Assembly (NCBI RefSeq): GCF_003576345.1
Contig: NZ_QWGB01000005.1
Location: forward strand, 1-64,000
Direction: 5' to 3'
Origin: Henriciella barbarensis
GTDB taxonomy: Bacteria > Pseudomonadota > Alphaproteobacteria > Caulobacterales > Hyphomonadaceae
DNA length: 64,000 bases
Below, in pieces: positions 34,671 through 44,138 of the stretch (position 1 is its first letter; each line of letters begins with the position of its first letter). The notes beneath the pieces were generated by a model, which was given only the letters and a program-made list of their open reading frames with translations, ran no database searches and was not told where the DNA came from. The translations under genes were made by a program, and so were the position numbers.

Positions 34671-35186
34671 GAGCGGACTATTTCAACTCAAACACCGATA
34701 TCGCCATACGGGGTTTCCCGCTGGCGGTGCGCATCAGTCTCGCCCCTGTGACAGGGCCGGGCGCGTCCAGGGTGGACGCTATATGTAATGCCAGCCTTTC
34801 GGCGTGGCTGTAGAGCGTGCGCCTTGGACGCGCCCTGCGAAGAATTGCCCGCTCGTTTGACGCGGGCCGCCCAGAGGACTCAGAAAGGCGAGCCGTCGCC
34901 TGACTGGACAAGTGGATAGCGCGGACCGCCTTGTGGCAGGGCCGTTAGTCCCATACCGGCAGCACTCGTCTCCTTCGCACTCCACTCATGGGCGGCAGAT
35001 GCCAGCCATGAGCCCTCTCGCTCTGCTGAATGCCTGCCGGGGTCTTTCCGGCAGGCACCAACGCTGCGAGAACCATCTCCACCCGGTCGGTCCGGACCGC
35101 CCTGTCTGGTGATGGAAGGCGTGTAGTATGCGCTGCGCTCTAGATGGTGGGGATAAATTTGATTTGTCCGACAGCCCCGCTTTGCC

Positions 35187-35278
35187 GTCATCCCGGTTTG
35201 CGTTCTTGCGCAACACCGGGACCCAGCTGCTGCGTGGCGCTTCGTTTCCTCTGGGTCCCGGCTCAAGGCCGGGATGAC
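35187..35278. repeat. Long inverted intergenic repeat bounded by GTCATCCCGG/CCGGGATGAC
   Basis: A 92-bp unit with 10-bp terminal inverted repeats GTCATCCCGG (35187) and CCGGGATGAC (35269-35278). Internal CACCGGGACCCAG and CTGGGTCCCGG also pair, giving a long imperfect hairpin. It looks like a small dispersed MITE-like or REP element. Confidence 0.65.
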
Positions 35279-35376
35279 GATAGAGTTAATAGCGCCAGGA
35301 CGAATTCTGATGGCAGGAGATGGGCCCTCAGACGGGCCTTCGGAATAGTAGCGCGATCTGGAAGAACGGCTTCTAG

Positions 35377-37155
35377 TCAAAGGTCAGCGAGCGATGGCGC
35401 GTCCGGCCCGCCGAGCCATGCTTCAATGAACAGGTGTCTCGCATAGGCTTCAGAGCGCTCATTTCCCTTGGCCGCGTAGGCTTCGGCGAGCCCAAAAAGG
35501 GCATAGGCGTTGTTTGGCGACTCGATCAGGGTCTTGAAGAATTCTCGTTCGGCGCGGTCAATCTGGCCGTCCACGAGAAGGTAGGCGCCGAGTGATTGCC
35601 GGACTGGATAATACCACCAGGCTGGTTCGAAATAGGGGAGTTTTTCCTGCGAGGTGGCCGCAGACTCCAATGCGTCGATAGCCGCTGCGTAATTGCCTTC
35701 AGCTGCGGCGATACGGCCCGCGAGAACATGACTGGCCACTTCAACAAGGTCCGGCAAAGGTGCGCCGCGCGCTGCATACGCATCAAAGCCCTCAGCCTCT
35801 GTCAGCGACCTCAACGCCGCGAGTTCCGTGCGGGCACCGTCCAGCGCGCCCTGTCTCGCAAGGACAACGCCCCGGGCATGGTGCCAGGCCATCTGAGCGA
35901 AGAGGTGTGCCGAAGACGGCAATTCATATTCGAGCACGTCCTCATCGGACCCGAATTGCAGGAGCGTGAACAGCTCAGCCGCCGCGACACGTTCCCCGAA
36001 AGGCGATGGAGAGGCAGGATCTATCGTCACGATGCCTGACAGCTTGTCCGCCATCGAAAGCGCCGTCGCTGCGTCGCCGCCAAGCTGCGCATTCGCGATC
36101 ACGAAATGCACATTGTGGGGATAGTAGACGGCGCCATAGAATCCGCCATTTGCGCTTTCAGCGATATAGGCCTCATCGGCGGCGATGGCGTCGATATTTG
36201 CCTGAATGGCTTTTTTCCAGCGTCCAAGCCGAAGATAGATGTGGGACGGCATGTGAACGAGGTGACCGACGCCAAGCCCTTGTGCATGCAAACGGTCCGC
36301 AAATCCTTCGGCGCGAAACGGGTCTACCGACGCTTCGGTTGCATGGATGTAAAGGTGGATCGGCGGCGCAAAGTCTGGGTCAATTGCCAGCGCCGCATCG
36401 AGCAGTTCGAGTGTGCGGGCCGTCCGTCCCTTGGGTATGCGCGCGCCAGCCTGCCAATAGTCCCAGGGCTGTGTGTCCATGTTCGCTTCGGCCGCGAGGG
36501 CAAGGATCAGCTTGTCATCGCCATAGCGGCGCGAAACAATATCCATTCTGTCGGCATAGGTTTCGGCGTCTTCGACGACCTCGCCCGTCTCATTCTGGCG
36601 GTAGCGAGCCTCCAGCGCCGATATGAGGGCTGCTTCCTTTTCCGAAATGGAAGAGGCCTTCGCCGCAGCGCCGCGCGTTGCAATCAGTCCGGCCGCGCCA
36701 CGTGCCGGGACGAAGGGCGCATTGATATTACTGCCAAAGGCGAGCCCCTCGCCCCAGAAACACATGGCACAGTCCGGGTCGAGCCGCTGCCCCTCCCGGA
36801 AGGCCGCAATGGCTTCATTGTGATTGAAGTTGGCCATATGCGCGAGACCGGTGTCGAACCATGTCTGGGCGTGTGCACTCTTCGTTGTGACCGGGTAATG
36901 GAAATGGTCGATGACCTCTTCAGGCAGGGCAAATGGCGCCCCGAAATCGAAGCTTGCCTCCAGTGGCAAAGCGTCCGTCTGGTCCTGAGCGCCGATGGGC
37001 GCGGCCTGCCCGCCGCAGCGGGTCTGCGACAGGATGAGCGGGTCGATGAAAGCGGGTGGCGGCGCGTCACTGTCTGCCCCTTCCCCGGACACGCAGGAGG
37101 CGAGCATCAAGGCGCCGACCGCGGCCCCCAACATATCGTGGCGTCTGGATCGCAT
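35377..37155 (-). CDS. TPR-repeat lipoprotein
   Basis: A 592-aa protein with a lipoprotein signal (MRSRRHDMLGAAVGALMLASC, lipobox LASC), so it is probably anchored in the outer membrane facing the periplasm. Tetratricopeptide-like repeats are visible: HNHNEAIAAFREGQRLDPDCAMC-type (here FNHNEAIAAFREGQRLDPD), LELLDAALAIDPDFAPP, and SPNNAYALFGLAEAYAAKGN near the end. It is also rich in conserved His (HLYIHATEAS, HLVHMPSHIYLRLGRW), a pattern of a widespread TPR family of unknown role. The start could also be upstream at 37191; the lipobox favours 37155. Confidence 0.75.
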   Translation of the reverse strand: MRSRRHDMLGAAVGALMLASCVSGEGADSDAPPPAFIDPLILSQTRCGGQAAPIGAQDQTDALPLEASFDFGAPFALPEEVIDHFHYPVTTKSAHAQTWFDTGLAHMANFNHNEAIAAFREGQRLDPDCAMCFWGEGLAFGSNINAPFVPARGAAGLIATRGAAAKASSISEKEAALISALEARYRQNETGEVVEDAETYADRMDIVSRRYGDDKLILALAAEANMDTQPWDYWQAGARIPKGRTARTLELLDAALAIDPDFAPPIHLYIHATEASVDPFRAEGFADRLHAQGLGVGHLVHMPSHIYLRLGRWKKAIQANIDAIAADEAYIAESANGGFYGAVYYPHNVHFVIANAQLGGDAATALSMADKLSGIVTIDPASPSPFGERVAAAELFTLLQFGSDEDVLEYELPSSAHLFAQMAWHHARGVVLARQGALDGARTELAALRSLTEAEGFDAYAARGAPLPDLVEVASHVLAGRIAAAEGNYAAAIDALESAATSQEKLPYFEPAWWYYPVRQSLGAYLLVDGQIDRAEREFFKTLIESPNNAYALFGLAEAYAAKGNERSEAYARHLFIEAWLGGPDAPSLADL

Positions 37156-37283
37156 CGCATTTCCCCCTTTGAGAAGGAAAAGATGCGACATGGCACCTTA
37201 CAAGTCTACGGCGCGCCGCGAAATTGCGCGCGCCTGAAGGCAACCACGCACCGTGCCTTTATGTAGGAACCGCTCAAAGTTTT

Positions 37284-37391
37284 CTACGAAGTGCGGCCGC
37301 GCAGAAGCAGTTTCTGGCCCTACTCCAGCAGTCGTTTCGCTGCTTCGAGGCCGATGCCGTCAGTGGCGCCTGTCAGAAGAATAGTTTTTAT
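37284..37391 (-). pseudogene. Relic of a short-chain dehydrogenase N-terminus
   Basis: In one minus frame the sequence reads KTILLTGATDGIGLEAAKRLLE-stop-GQKLLLRGRTS-stop. The TGATDGIG motif and the following LLLRGR strand are the cofactor-binding start of SDR oxidoreductases, interrupted by an in-frame TAG. The expected ATG is ATA. The rest of the gene is missing. Confidence 0.6.
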
Positions 37392-37516
37392 GGAAAATGC
37401 CTTTTGTCTGGCAGACGCCAGGTCGAGCTGGTCAGCATTCTAGGTCGCAAGCCCTTGTTTTCAACCCTGATCCAGTTGGAGCGCGCCCCCGTAGCCATTG
37501 GTGAAAGGAGTTCAAA

Positions 37517-37648
37517 ATGAAACAGACGAAACTTCAGACCGACAAGGCGCGCCAGGGCTCGATCACCCCCGGAATGCTGGCCGTACTGGCAATCTCTACC
37601 GCGCTGGCAGTCTTTGCCATGACCGGCGTAATTGCGGGGGTGAGCTAG
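37517..37648 (+). CDS. Small membrane protein (43 aa), unknown
   Basis: The ATG at 37517 has a strong ribosome site (AAAGGAG 7 bases upstream). The peptide has a basic, polar N-terminus (MKQTKLQTDKARQGS) and one hydrophobic helix (MLAVLAISTALAVFAMTGVIAG), a single-span inner-membrane layout. It ends one base before the next small gene, so the two are probably translationally coupled. I do not recognise a family. Confidence 0.6.
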   Translation: MKQTKLQTDKARQGSITPGMLAVLAISTALAVFAMTGVIAGVS

Positions 37649-37649
37649 C

Positions 37650-37823
37650 ATGATGAAATCGCAGGATAACCAGAAGAAGGCGCCGCAGCCGGCGCGACGG
37701 ACAGTTCACCTGCCCAAGCGTGATGAAGCCTCGTTCTTCAAAAAGCGCGGAAACCTCAATCTCGAAAACGATACGGCCTCTCACCGGCGTTACACCTGGA
37801 TGTTCGAGGACCTGTTGCAATAG
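37650..37823 (+). CDS. Small basic protein (57 aa), unknown
   Basis: It starts with two consecutive ATGs (37650 or 37653), one base behind the stop of the 43-aa gene. The product is basic at its N-terminus (MMKSQDNQKKAPQPARRTVH), with LPKRDEASFFKKRGNLNLEN and an aromatic end YTWMFEDLLQ. It is soluble and has no cysteine. Coupling with the membrane peptide suggests that they work together. The family is unknown. Confidence 0.5.
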   Translation: MMKSQDNQKKAPQPARRTVHLPKRDEASFFKKRGNLNLENDTASHRRYTWMFEDLLQ

Positions 37824-38049
37824 TTCCGGCAACCGCTGGGGACCGGGCGTTCGAAGTGCCCCGTTCCCGGCTGCTGCCTGTCTGGATCAGACCTCGGTCA
37901 GCGTAACCGACAGGGGAAGTTTCGACTTCGGCGTCTTTGCGTTGAAGTCATTTGCTTCGTCGCGGTAACCAAGCTCGATGACCACTGGTAAGGTGTTTTT
38001 GGAGCGAGGCGCACGTTCTAGCCCTAGCCAAGCATGATCAGCGCGGAGC

Positions 38050-40266
38050 TCAGGCTGGCTCAAGCTCCGGTAGGCCATCCAGGATCTTGTCCAGTGTTGC
38101 CGGATACTCGCGAACCCGTACGCCGGTTGCATTGAAGATGGCGTTGGTGACCGCCGCGCCTGCGCCGCAAAGACCAAGCTCGCCAATGCCCTTGGCCTGT
38201 ATGGGGCTCGCCCAATCGTCTCGTTCTTCGAGCAGGACAACCTCCAGCTGCGGCACGTCGAGATTAACCGGTACGTGGTACTCTGCCAAATCATTGTTCA
38301 CGACATGACCGTCGCGCGGGTCGAATTCCATCGCTTCGTGGAGCGCCATGCCGATGCCCCAGGTCATACCTCCAAGACATTGCGACCTGGCCGTCTTGTG
38401 GTTGAGGATCCGCCCCGCCCCAAACACGCCGAGCATGCGGCGTACGCGGGCTTCACCTGTCACGGCGTTGACAGCGACCTCGGCGAAGTATGAGCCGTAG
38501 GTCGCTTGCTGCACCTTTTCCATCGTTTCACCCGGCTCGATATGGCCTTCGCCTTCAATGGTCTCGCCGGCGAGAAGCTCGATCAGGCTGACTTCCTTGC
38601 CGCCGCCGGAGGCTTTGCCATCGTTCAGCTGGAGCTCATCTTCATCGCAACCCAGCCTGCGGGCGAGTTCGCCGCGAATGTCCTGACAGGCGAGGTAGAC
38701 AGACGACCCGGAGGAGGATGCACCGACAGAGCCACCGGAACCGGACGCCTTGGGGAAGTTGCTGTCGCCGAGGCGCGTATCAACCTGCTCTGGCGCAAGG
38801 CCCAGCATGTCGCAGCAAAGCTGGGTGAGGATTGCATAGGTGCCTGTCCCGATATCGGTCATGTCGGTTTCGACAATGGCAGTCCCGTCATCTATCAGTT
38901 TTACCCGGGCTTTAGATTCCATCAGCATGTTGACGCGCGCAGCGGCGGCCATGCCCATGCCGATCAACCATTCGCCGTCGCGCTGTTTGCCAGGCTCTGG
39001 ATTGCGCTTGTCCCACCCGAAGCGTTTGGCGCCTTCGTCAAGGGCTGCTGCAAAGGGGCGTGAACTATAAGGCATGTCCTCTTCTGGATGGATTTCCGGA
39101 ATGTTGCCCTTTCGAAGCTCAACCGGATCGATACCGGAGACGTGGGCGAGTTCGTCCATCGCGTTCTCGAGTACCTGCATCCCGATCGCCTCGCCGGGGG
39201 CGCGAACGGAGCCCGCGCACATACGGTTGAGGCGGGCGACCTCAATGCTGAGCCGCCGGTTTTCGCCGCCATAGATGAAATGCGTCGCCTGAATAACTGG
39301 CTCATGAAAGGACTCGCCGGGCAGGTTTGAAACGAGGCATTCATGACCAAGGCCCGTCAGCTTACCTGTTTCATCTGCGGCAAGACGCAGACGCTGGCGC
39401 GACTCCGACCGGCGCATGACATTCTCGAAGACCTGCTGACGGGTGAGGGTCACACAGACGGGGCGGCCGATCTCTTTTGCCGCAATCGCCGCAGCGACGG
39501 CTTCGGGCGCGATCCCTAGCTTTGAGCCGAAACCGCCACCGACAAATGGCGACAGGATACGGACTTTTTCCGGTTCAACTCCAAGGGAGTCGGCAAGCTC
39601 ATTCACATTGTACTTCACCATCTGGTAGCTGCCATGAAGGGTGAGCTGGTCGCCCTCCCAGCTGGCGATGGAACAGTGCGGTTCCATGGCGGCGCTGTTG
39701 TGATTTGGCGTGCGATAGGTGGAATCAACAGTGAAGGCGGCCTCAGCCATGGCCTTGTCGAGATCGCCCTGATCAAGCTGGTCGTCTTCGGGTTGTTCGG
39801 GCGAGAGGTTGCTGGCTTCAGGGTCATAGACGCCGTCGGTGTCGGCCTCACAGACCAGTTCCAGCATATGGGCGCCGTGGCGGGCCTGCTCAAAGGTTTC
39901 GGCAACGACAAGCGCGATGGGCTGACCGAAATAGGAGATTTCGGACACGCCCTGAATTGGCGCCTCATTCGCGGTGCCTTGAGCTGGATTGCGCAGGAAG
40001 CGGTCATCGCTGAAGACGCCTAGGATGCCAGGCAGGCCTTCAATGGAAGACTTATCGATGCGTACGAGCTTGCCTTTGGAAATTGGGGCACGGACAAGGA
40101 CGCCAAAGGTTTTGCCCTCGATCTGCCACTCATGGGCATAGGTCGCTGTGCCGGAGACTTTCTTTGGCCCATCGGGCCGGTCCATGGGCGTCCCGGTCAG
40201 TCGGCTCGGCAGCTGGTCGAGTAGCCGCGCGGTTGCCGGCGTGTCCATTTTGAGATGGCGTGTCAT
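38050..40266 (-). CDS. Molybdenum hydroxylase large subunit (xanthine dehydrogenase/PaoC family)
   Basis: A 738-aa molybdopterin-binding subunit of an aerobic Mo hydroxylase. It has the N-terminal hammerhead domain (GTATYAHEWQIEGKTFGVLVRAP) and Moco-binding segments such as FVGGGFGSKLG and AGSVRAPGEAIGMQVLENAMDELA. Near the C-terminus KGIGELGLCGAGAAVTNAIFNATG carries the catalytic Glu of the GxGE motif. It receives electrons from the substrate, usually an aldehyde or N-heterocycle, and passes them to the FAD and Fe-S subunits. The ATG overlaps the FAD-subunit stop. Confidence 0.92.
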   Translation of the reverse strand: MTRHLKMDTPATARLLDQLPSRLTGTPMDRPDGPKKVSGTATYAHEWQIEGKTFGVLVRAPISKGKLVRIDKSSIEGLPGILGVFSDDRFLRNPAQGTANEAPIQGVSEISYFGQPIALVVAETFEQARHGAHMLELVCEADTDGVYDPEASNLSPEQPEDDQLDQGDLDKAMAEAAFTVDSTYRTPNHNSAAMEPHCSIASWEGDQLTLHGSYQMVKYNVNELADSLGVEPEKVRILSPFVGGGFGSKLGIAPEAVAAAIAAKEIGRPVCVTLTRQQVFENVMRRSESRQRLRLAADETGKLTGLGHECLVSNLPGESFHEPVIQATHFIYGGENRRLSIEVARLNRMCAGSVRAPGEAIGMQVLENAMDELAHVSGIDPVELRKGNIPEIHPEEDMPYSSRPFAAALDEGAKRFGWDKRNPEPGKQRDGEWLIGMGMAAAARVNMLMESKARVKLIDDGTAIVETDMTDIGTGTYAILTQLCCDMLGLAPEQVDTRLGDSNFPKASGSGGSVGASSSGSSVYLACQDIRGELARRLGCDEDELQLNDGKASGGGKEVSLIELLAGETIEGEGHIEPGETMEKVQQATYGSYFAEVAVNAVTGEARVRRMLGVFGAGRILNHKTARSQCLGGMTWGIGMALHEAMEFDPRDGHVVNNDLAEYHVPVNLDVPQLEVVLLEERDDWASPIQAKGIGELGLCGAGAAVTNAIFNATGVRVREYPATLDKILDGLPELEPA

Positions 40267-41249
40267 GAGCGCTCTCCTGTCGCTTCGCGCAGCACCGCTT
40301 TCAGCGTGCGGCGGGCCAGCGGTATCTTGAAATCATTGCCGCCCTGCCCGTTCGCATCGGCGAGCAGGATGTCGGCCGCCTTGTCGAAAAGGGCGTCGGA
40401 GGGTGCTTCACCGATCAGCAAGTCATCTATTTCCGGGTCATGCCACGGCTTGTGAGCGAGACCGCCAAAGGCGAGCGAGGCTGACGCGATCTTGCCTGCG
40501 TCCATCTCGACCACGGCGGCGATCGAGACGAGCGCGAAAGCATAGGAGGCCCGGTCGCGGACCTTGCGGTAGATGTGGCGGCCCCTGGCAGGCGGCGGCA
40601 AAGTTACGTGTGTGATGAGCTCACCGGGCCGCAGGATATTGTCCTTGTCAGGCTGGTCACCCGGCAGGCGGTGGAAGTCGCGAACGGGAACGGTGCGGAT
40701 GTCGCCGCCCTGCCCTTCGATTACGACCTGCGCGTCGAGCGCGGCCATCGCAACGGCCATATCACCCGGATAAGTCGCGATGCACTCATCACTGGCGCCG
40801 AGAATAGCGTGGATGCGATTGGCGCCTCCGACGGCAGAGCAGCCAGAGCCGGGCTTGCGCTTGTTGCAAGGCATATCTGGATCATAAAAATAGTAGCAGC
40901 GCGTACGTTGGCAGAGATTGCCGCCCGTCGTTGCCTTATTGCGGAGCTGGCCACTCGCGCCCGCAAGAATAGCGCGAGAGAGGACTTCATAGTCCTGACG
41001 GATCCGCATGTCGGCGGCGCAATCGCTGTTGGTCACCAGCGTACCAATGAAAAGACCGCCGTCATCGGAAGGCGTGATTTCATCAAGGCCGATACGATTA
41101 ATATCGATGAGCCGATTTGGCGTCATCAGGTCAAGCTTCATGAGATCGAGCAGGTTTGTGCCACCCGCAATGAAGAGTGCCCCCTTTTCGCTGGCAGCTT
41201 CTACGGCATCTGCCGGGTCGTTCGAGCGGTAATAGTCGAAGGGCCTCAT
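40263..41249 (-). CDS. Molybdenum hydroxylase FAD subunit (PaoB/YagS type)
   Basis: A 328-aa FAD_binding_5 protein. FAD contacts are in FIAGGTNLLDLMKLDLMTP and in the GQLRNKATTGGNLCQRTRCYYFYDP stretch. That CQRTRCYYF segment, with CNKRKPGSGC after it, is the extra 4Fe-4S-like cysteine cluster of the YagS/PaoB type. The ATG at 41249 (MRPFDYYRS) overlaps the Fe-S subunit stop; the open frame to 41306 runs too far into the neighbour. It is the middle gene of a three-gene operon. Confidence 0.9.
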   Translation of the reverse strand: MRPFDYYRSNDPADAVEAASEKGALFIAGGTNLLDLMKLDLMTPNRLIDINRIGLDEITPSDDGGLFIGTLVTNSDCAADMRIRQDYEVLSRAILAGASGQLRNKATTGGNLCQRTRCYYFYDPDMPCNKRKPGSGCSAVGGANRIHAILGASDECIATYPGDMAVAMAALDAQVVIEGQGGDIRTVPVRDFHRLPGDQPDKDNILRPGELITHVTLPPPARGRHIYRKVRDRASYAFALVSIAAVVEMDAGKIASASLAFGGLAHKPWHDPEIDDLLIGEAPSDALFDKAADILLADANGQGGNDFKIPLARRTLKAVLREATGERS

Positions 41250-41755
41250 GAGCTTGCCTCCGCGGCTTCGCGGATCGCATCGACAATGTTCGGATAGGCC
41301 GCGCAACGGCAGAGATTGCCGCTCATGCGTTCGGAGATTTCTTTGAGCGTGAGTTTCGCTTCGCCGGTCAGGCTGCCGGACACGTTGCTTGGCCAGTTAT
41401 CCTTGATCTCTTCGAGCATTGCAGTTGCCGAGCAGATCTGTCCGGACGTGCAATACCCGCACTGGAAACCGTCATGCTTAACGAACGCGGCCTGAAGCGG
41501 GGAGAGATCGCCCGGCTCACCGAGGCCCTCAACAGTCGTAATCTCATCGCCGTCGTGCATGCAGGCGAGCGTTAGACAACTATTGATGCGCCGCCCGTTT
41601 ACCATGACCGTACAGGCACCGCACTGGCCGTGATCACACCCTTTCTTCGAGCCGGTCAGACCGAGGTGATTGCGGAGGGCGTCGAGAAGCGTTGTGCGCG
41701 TATCAGCAGAGAGCTTGCGCTCTTCGCCGTTGATGCGCAGCGTCGTATCTTTCAT
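41246..41755 (-). CDS. Molybdenum hydroxylase 2Fe-2S subunit (PaoA/YagT type)
   Basis: A 169-aa subunit with two [2Fe-2S] clusters: plant-type ferredoxin cysteines in [12 protein letters not shown] plus the downstream CLTLAC region, and the helical-domain pair CGYCTSGQI and GNLCRCAAY. It is the first gene of the operon and lacks the twin-arginine leader seen in periplasmic PaoA, so the enzyme is probably cytoplasmic. No XdhC-like maturation gene is next to it. Confidence 0.92.
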   Translation of the reverse strand: MKDTTLRINGEERKLSADTRTTLLDALRNHLGLTGSKKGCDHGQCGACTVMVNGRRINSCLTLACMHDGDEITTVEGLGEPGDLSPLQAAFVKHDGFQCGYCTSGQICSATAMLEEIKDNWPSNVSGSLTGEAKLTLKEISERMSGNLCRCAAYPNIVDAIREAAEASS

Positions 41756-41824
41756 GGGGCGGGTCCTTGCATGCGTTTATCGTGAACGCCGCACACCCCA
41801 TTCAGTTGCTCATTAGACTAAGAA

Positions 41825-41855
41825 AACGAAAAACGCCGCCCGAGCAGGCGGCGTT
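41825..41855 (-). terminator. Rho-independent terminator of the hpd operon
   Basis: On the minus strand AACGCCGCC pairs with GGCGGCGTT around a 6-base loop (41832-41855), followed by TTTTTCGTTTTC. It lies about 25 bp after the stop of the VOC gene. Confidence 0.85.
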
Positions 41856-41880
41856 CTCACATTTCCATTCAGCAGCCTTA

Positions 41881-42435
41881 TCAGGCCGTTTCGTTGGCGA
41901 TCTTTTCGTGGAGCCAGGCCGCGTGGCGCGGGGCTTTCTTGGTCTGGGACCATTCGTCGAGCATGTCCTGCGCGACTGATTTCAGCTGGGCCATCTGGTC
42001 TGGCGTGCCGATGTCGCAGGCGAGTTCCAGACGGTGGCCGTTCGGGTCGAAGAAGTAGATCGACTTGAAAATGCCGTGATGGGTCGGCCCGACAACGTCG
42101 AGGCCCATTTCCTCAGCCCGCGCCTTGGCGTTCATCAGGTCGTCCATCGTCTCCACCTTGAAGGCGATGTGCTGGACCCATTCGGGCGTATTGCGGTCGC
42201 GGTCCATGTCCGGCTTCGTCGGAAGCTCAAAGAAGGCAAGGACATTGCCGTTCCCGGCATCCAGGAAGACGTGCATGTACGGGTCAGGCGCGCCGGTCGA
42301 GGGCACCTTGTCCTCTGCAATGGCAAGCTGGAAATCCATCCCGAGCAGCTTGTTGTAGAACTCGACCGTCTCTTTCGCATCCTTGCAGCGATAGGCGACG
42401 TGGTGAACGCCGCCGAGTTTTGGGTCTTCAGTCAT
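41881..42435 (-). CDS. VOC-superfamily protein (glyoxalase/extradiol dioxygenase-like)
   Basis: A 184-aa vicinal-oxygen-chelate protein with the beta-alpha-beta-beta-beta repeat. Metal-ligand-like residues are the His in GVHHVAYRC, the His in WVQHIAFKV and the Glu in HRLELAC. It could be a dioxygenase, a glyoxalase or an isomerase. As last gene of the hpd operon, and followed by the terminator, it probably acts in tyrosine or aromatic breakdown. The exact reaction cannot be read from the sequence. Confidence 0.8.
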   Translation of the reverse strand: MTEDPKLGGVHHVAYRCKDAKETVEFYNKLLGMDFQLAIAEDKVPSTGAPDPYMHVFLDAGNGNVLAFFELPTKPDMDRDRNTPEWVQHIAFKVETMDDLMNAKARAEEMGLDVVGPTHHGIFKSIYFFDPNGHRLELACDIGTPDQMAQLKSVAQDMLDEWSQTKKAPRHAAWLHEKIANETA

Positions 42436-42444
42436 TTTGGTCTC

Positions 42445-42996
42445 CTAGTTCACATCAATATAAGTTTGCTTGCCATCGCAATCACGCGGCAGCGATAGGT
42501 CGCGAAGTTCTCGAAGCACGACGTCGCGAGCCCCGATGCCTCGAATACTGTGCGTTGCGCAAACATCCTGGTCTGGTCCACCAACCGTGGTGATTATCCA
42601 GTTTCCGCGAAAATAATCTCGCTCAATATCTAATGGGTCATCATCATATTGAGATACGCGGTAGGCCAGAGCGACTGCCATACCGTTATCTGTTCTCCAG
42701 ATCAGGTCAGGCATGCATCGCCGGACAGGCTCGCCTTCCGCCCACTCGTCCGGCAATTTACCAGGACTTATAAGGCATCCACCGACAGCCTGAATGATGT
42801 AGAGCTCTCCTCCAACAGACGACTGGCAGTCCTTCACGGCTTCATCAGCAACGTGCGCCGAGGGCTTGCAGGAAAGCTCGCTTAGCCGCTCGTCGACGAG
42901 GGTTGTTTGTGGGGACGCAGACACATTCGGGGTAGGCTCATCGCCACTACACGCAGCGATGAGCAATCCTCCAAATGTAAGAAGGGCCTTCCTCAA
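42445..42996 (-). CDS. Hypothetical lipoprotein
   Basis: A 183-aa protein with a lipoprotein signal ([16 protein letters not shown], lipobox IAAC) followed by a Ser/Pro-rich spacer. The mature part has several cysteines ([47 protein letters not shown]) that could form disulfides in the periplasm. Its ATG overlaps the hpd stop, so it belongs to that operon. I do not recognise a family. Confidence 0.6.
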   Translation of the reverse strand: MRKALLTFGGLLIAACSGDEPTPNVSASPQTTLVDERLSELSCKPSAHVADEAVKDCQSSVGGELYIIQAVGGCLISPGKLPDEWAEGEPVRRCMPDLIWRTDNGMAVALAYRVSQYDDDPLDIERDYFRGNWIITTVGGPDQDVCATHSIRGIGARDVVLRELRDLSLPRDCDGKQTYIDVN

Positions 42997-44102
42997 GCGT
43001 CCTCTTTCTCATCCACCTTCAGCGCACCGCGCTTGATCTGGTCGCGTTCCATGCTTTCGAACAGCGCCTTGAAGTTACCTTCGCCGAAACCCTGCTTGTA
43101 GTCACCCTTGCGCTGGATGAATTCAAAGAAGACAGGGCCGACTTGCGGTTCTGCAAAGATCTGGAAGAGGAGGCGTGGTTCGCCGCCCTCGGTCGTGCCA
43201 TCGAGCAGGAGGCCGCGCGTCTTCAGCGCATTCTCGTCCTCGCCGTGGCCCGGCAGGCGCTCGCCCAGCATCTCGTAATAGGTATCCGGCGGAGGCGTCA
43301 TCATTGGCACGCCGCGCGCTTTCAGCTTGTCATAGGCCGCGACGAGGTCATCGCAGATGAGCGCGATGTGCTGGATGCCTTCGCCATTGTATTCACGCAG
43401 GAATTCCTCGATCTGGCCCTTGCCGCCTTCGGCTTCTTCATTGAGCGGAATACGGATCTTGCCATCCGGCGCGGTCAGCGCCTGCGAGGTGAGGCCGGTA
43501 TATTCGCCCTTAATGTCGAAATAGCGGATTTCCTGGAAGTTGAAGAGCTTCTCATAGAAGTCAGCCCAATACTTCATCCGGCCCTTATAGACGTTGTGGG
43601 TCAGGTGATCGACGAGCTTGAAACCACAGCCTTCCGGGAATTTCTCGACGCCCGGCAGGTATTCGAAGTCGATGTCATAGATGGAGAGGCCCTCTTCGCC
43701 CTCATCGGCGTAACGGTCGATGAGGTAGATGAGCGAGTGGCCGATACCGCGAATGGCCGGCAGCTTAAGCTCCATCGGGCCGGCGGGGACATCGCATGGC
43801 TCTGCATCATTTGCGATGAGGTGATCATAGGCGGCCTTGGCGTCGCGGACGCGAAAACCCATGCCACAGGCGCTCGGCCCGTGTTCCTTGGCGAAATAAT
43901 AGGCCGGCGAGCCCTTTTCGTAATTGGTGATGAGGTTGATGCCGCCCTGGCGCCAGAGCTCGACATCCTTGGAGCGATGGCGGGCAACCTTGGTAAAGCC
44001 CATGACTTCGAAGACGGGTTCGAGCTGGCCCTTCTCTGGCGCAGAAAATTCGATGAATTCAAAGCCATCGAGGCCAGCTGGATTTTCAAACAGGTCTGCC
44101 AT
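42993..44102 (-). CDS. hpd: 4-hydroxyphenylpyruvate dioxygenase
   Basis: A 369-aa Fe(II) enzyme that turns 4-hydroxyphenylpyruvate into homogentisate in tyrosine degradation. The C-terminal VOC domain carries the iron ligands: His in VDHLTHNV, His in GIQHIAL and Glu in [10 protein letters not shown]. The ATG at 44102 ([11 protein letters not shown]) has GGAGG 8 bases upstream; the longer frame to 44153 does not. It heads an operon with a lipoprotein and a VOC protein, is divergent from a MarR regulator, and is closed by a strong terminator. Confidence 0.95.
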   Translation of the reverse strand: MADLFENPAGLDGFEFIEFSAPEKGQLEPVFEVMGFTKVARHRSKDVELWRQGGINLITNYEKGSPAYYFAKEHGPSACGMGFRVRDAKAAYDHLIANDAEPCDVPAGPMELKLPAIRGIGHSLIYLIDRYADEGEEGLSIYDIDFEYLPGVEKFPEGCGFKLVDHLTHNVYKGRMKYWADFYEKLFNFQEIRYFDIKGEYTGLTSQALTAPDGKIRIPLNEEAEGGKGQIEEFLREYNGEGIQHIALICDDLVAAYDKLKARGVPMMTPPPDTYYEMLGERLPGHGEDENALKTRGLLLDGTTEGGEPRLLFQIFAEPQVGPVFFEFIQRKGDYKQGFGEGNFKALFESMERDQIKRGALKVDEKEDA

Positions 44103-44138
44103 GTGCTTAACCTCCAAAAGTTGCGTTTGACTCGATAA

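Larger units (their letters stand above)
34443..35376. other. Intergenic region with REP-like palindromes, about 930 bp
   Basis: No gene is clearly supported. A minus frame at 34678-34911 (77 aa, ending GKPRMAISVFELK) is possible but unrecognised and arginine-rich. The region carries two kinds of GC-rich palindromes (34595-34670 and 35187-35278), which look like dispersed intergenic repeats. Confidence 0.5.

Noticed and set aside
34678-34911. Minus-strand 77-aa open frame
   Set aside because: No family is recognised, the composition is arginine-rich, there is no good ribosome site, and it lies in a repeat-rich gap. I left it out as a gene.
36106-37266. Plus-strand 386-aa open frame
   Set aside because: It is antisense to the TPR lipoprotein gene. 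It is arginine/cysteine-rich without a domain and looks like a codon-bias shadow.
43143-44138. Plus-strand 331-aa open frame
   Set aside because: It is antisense to hpd, whose iron ligands and operon are clear.
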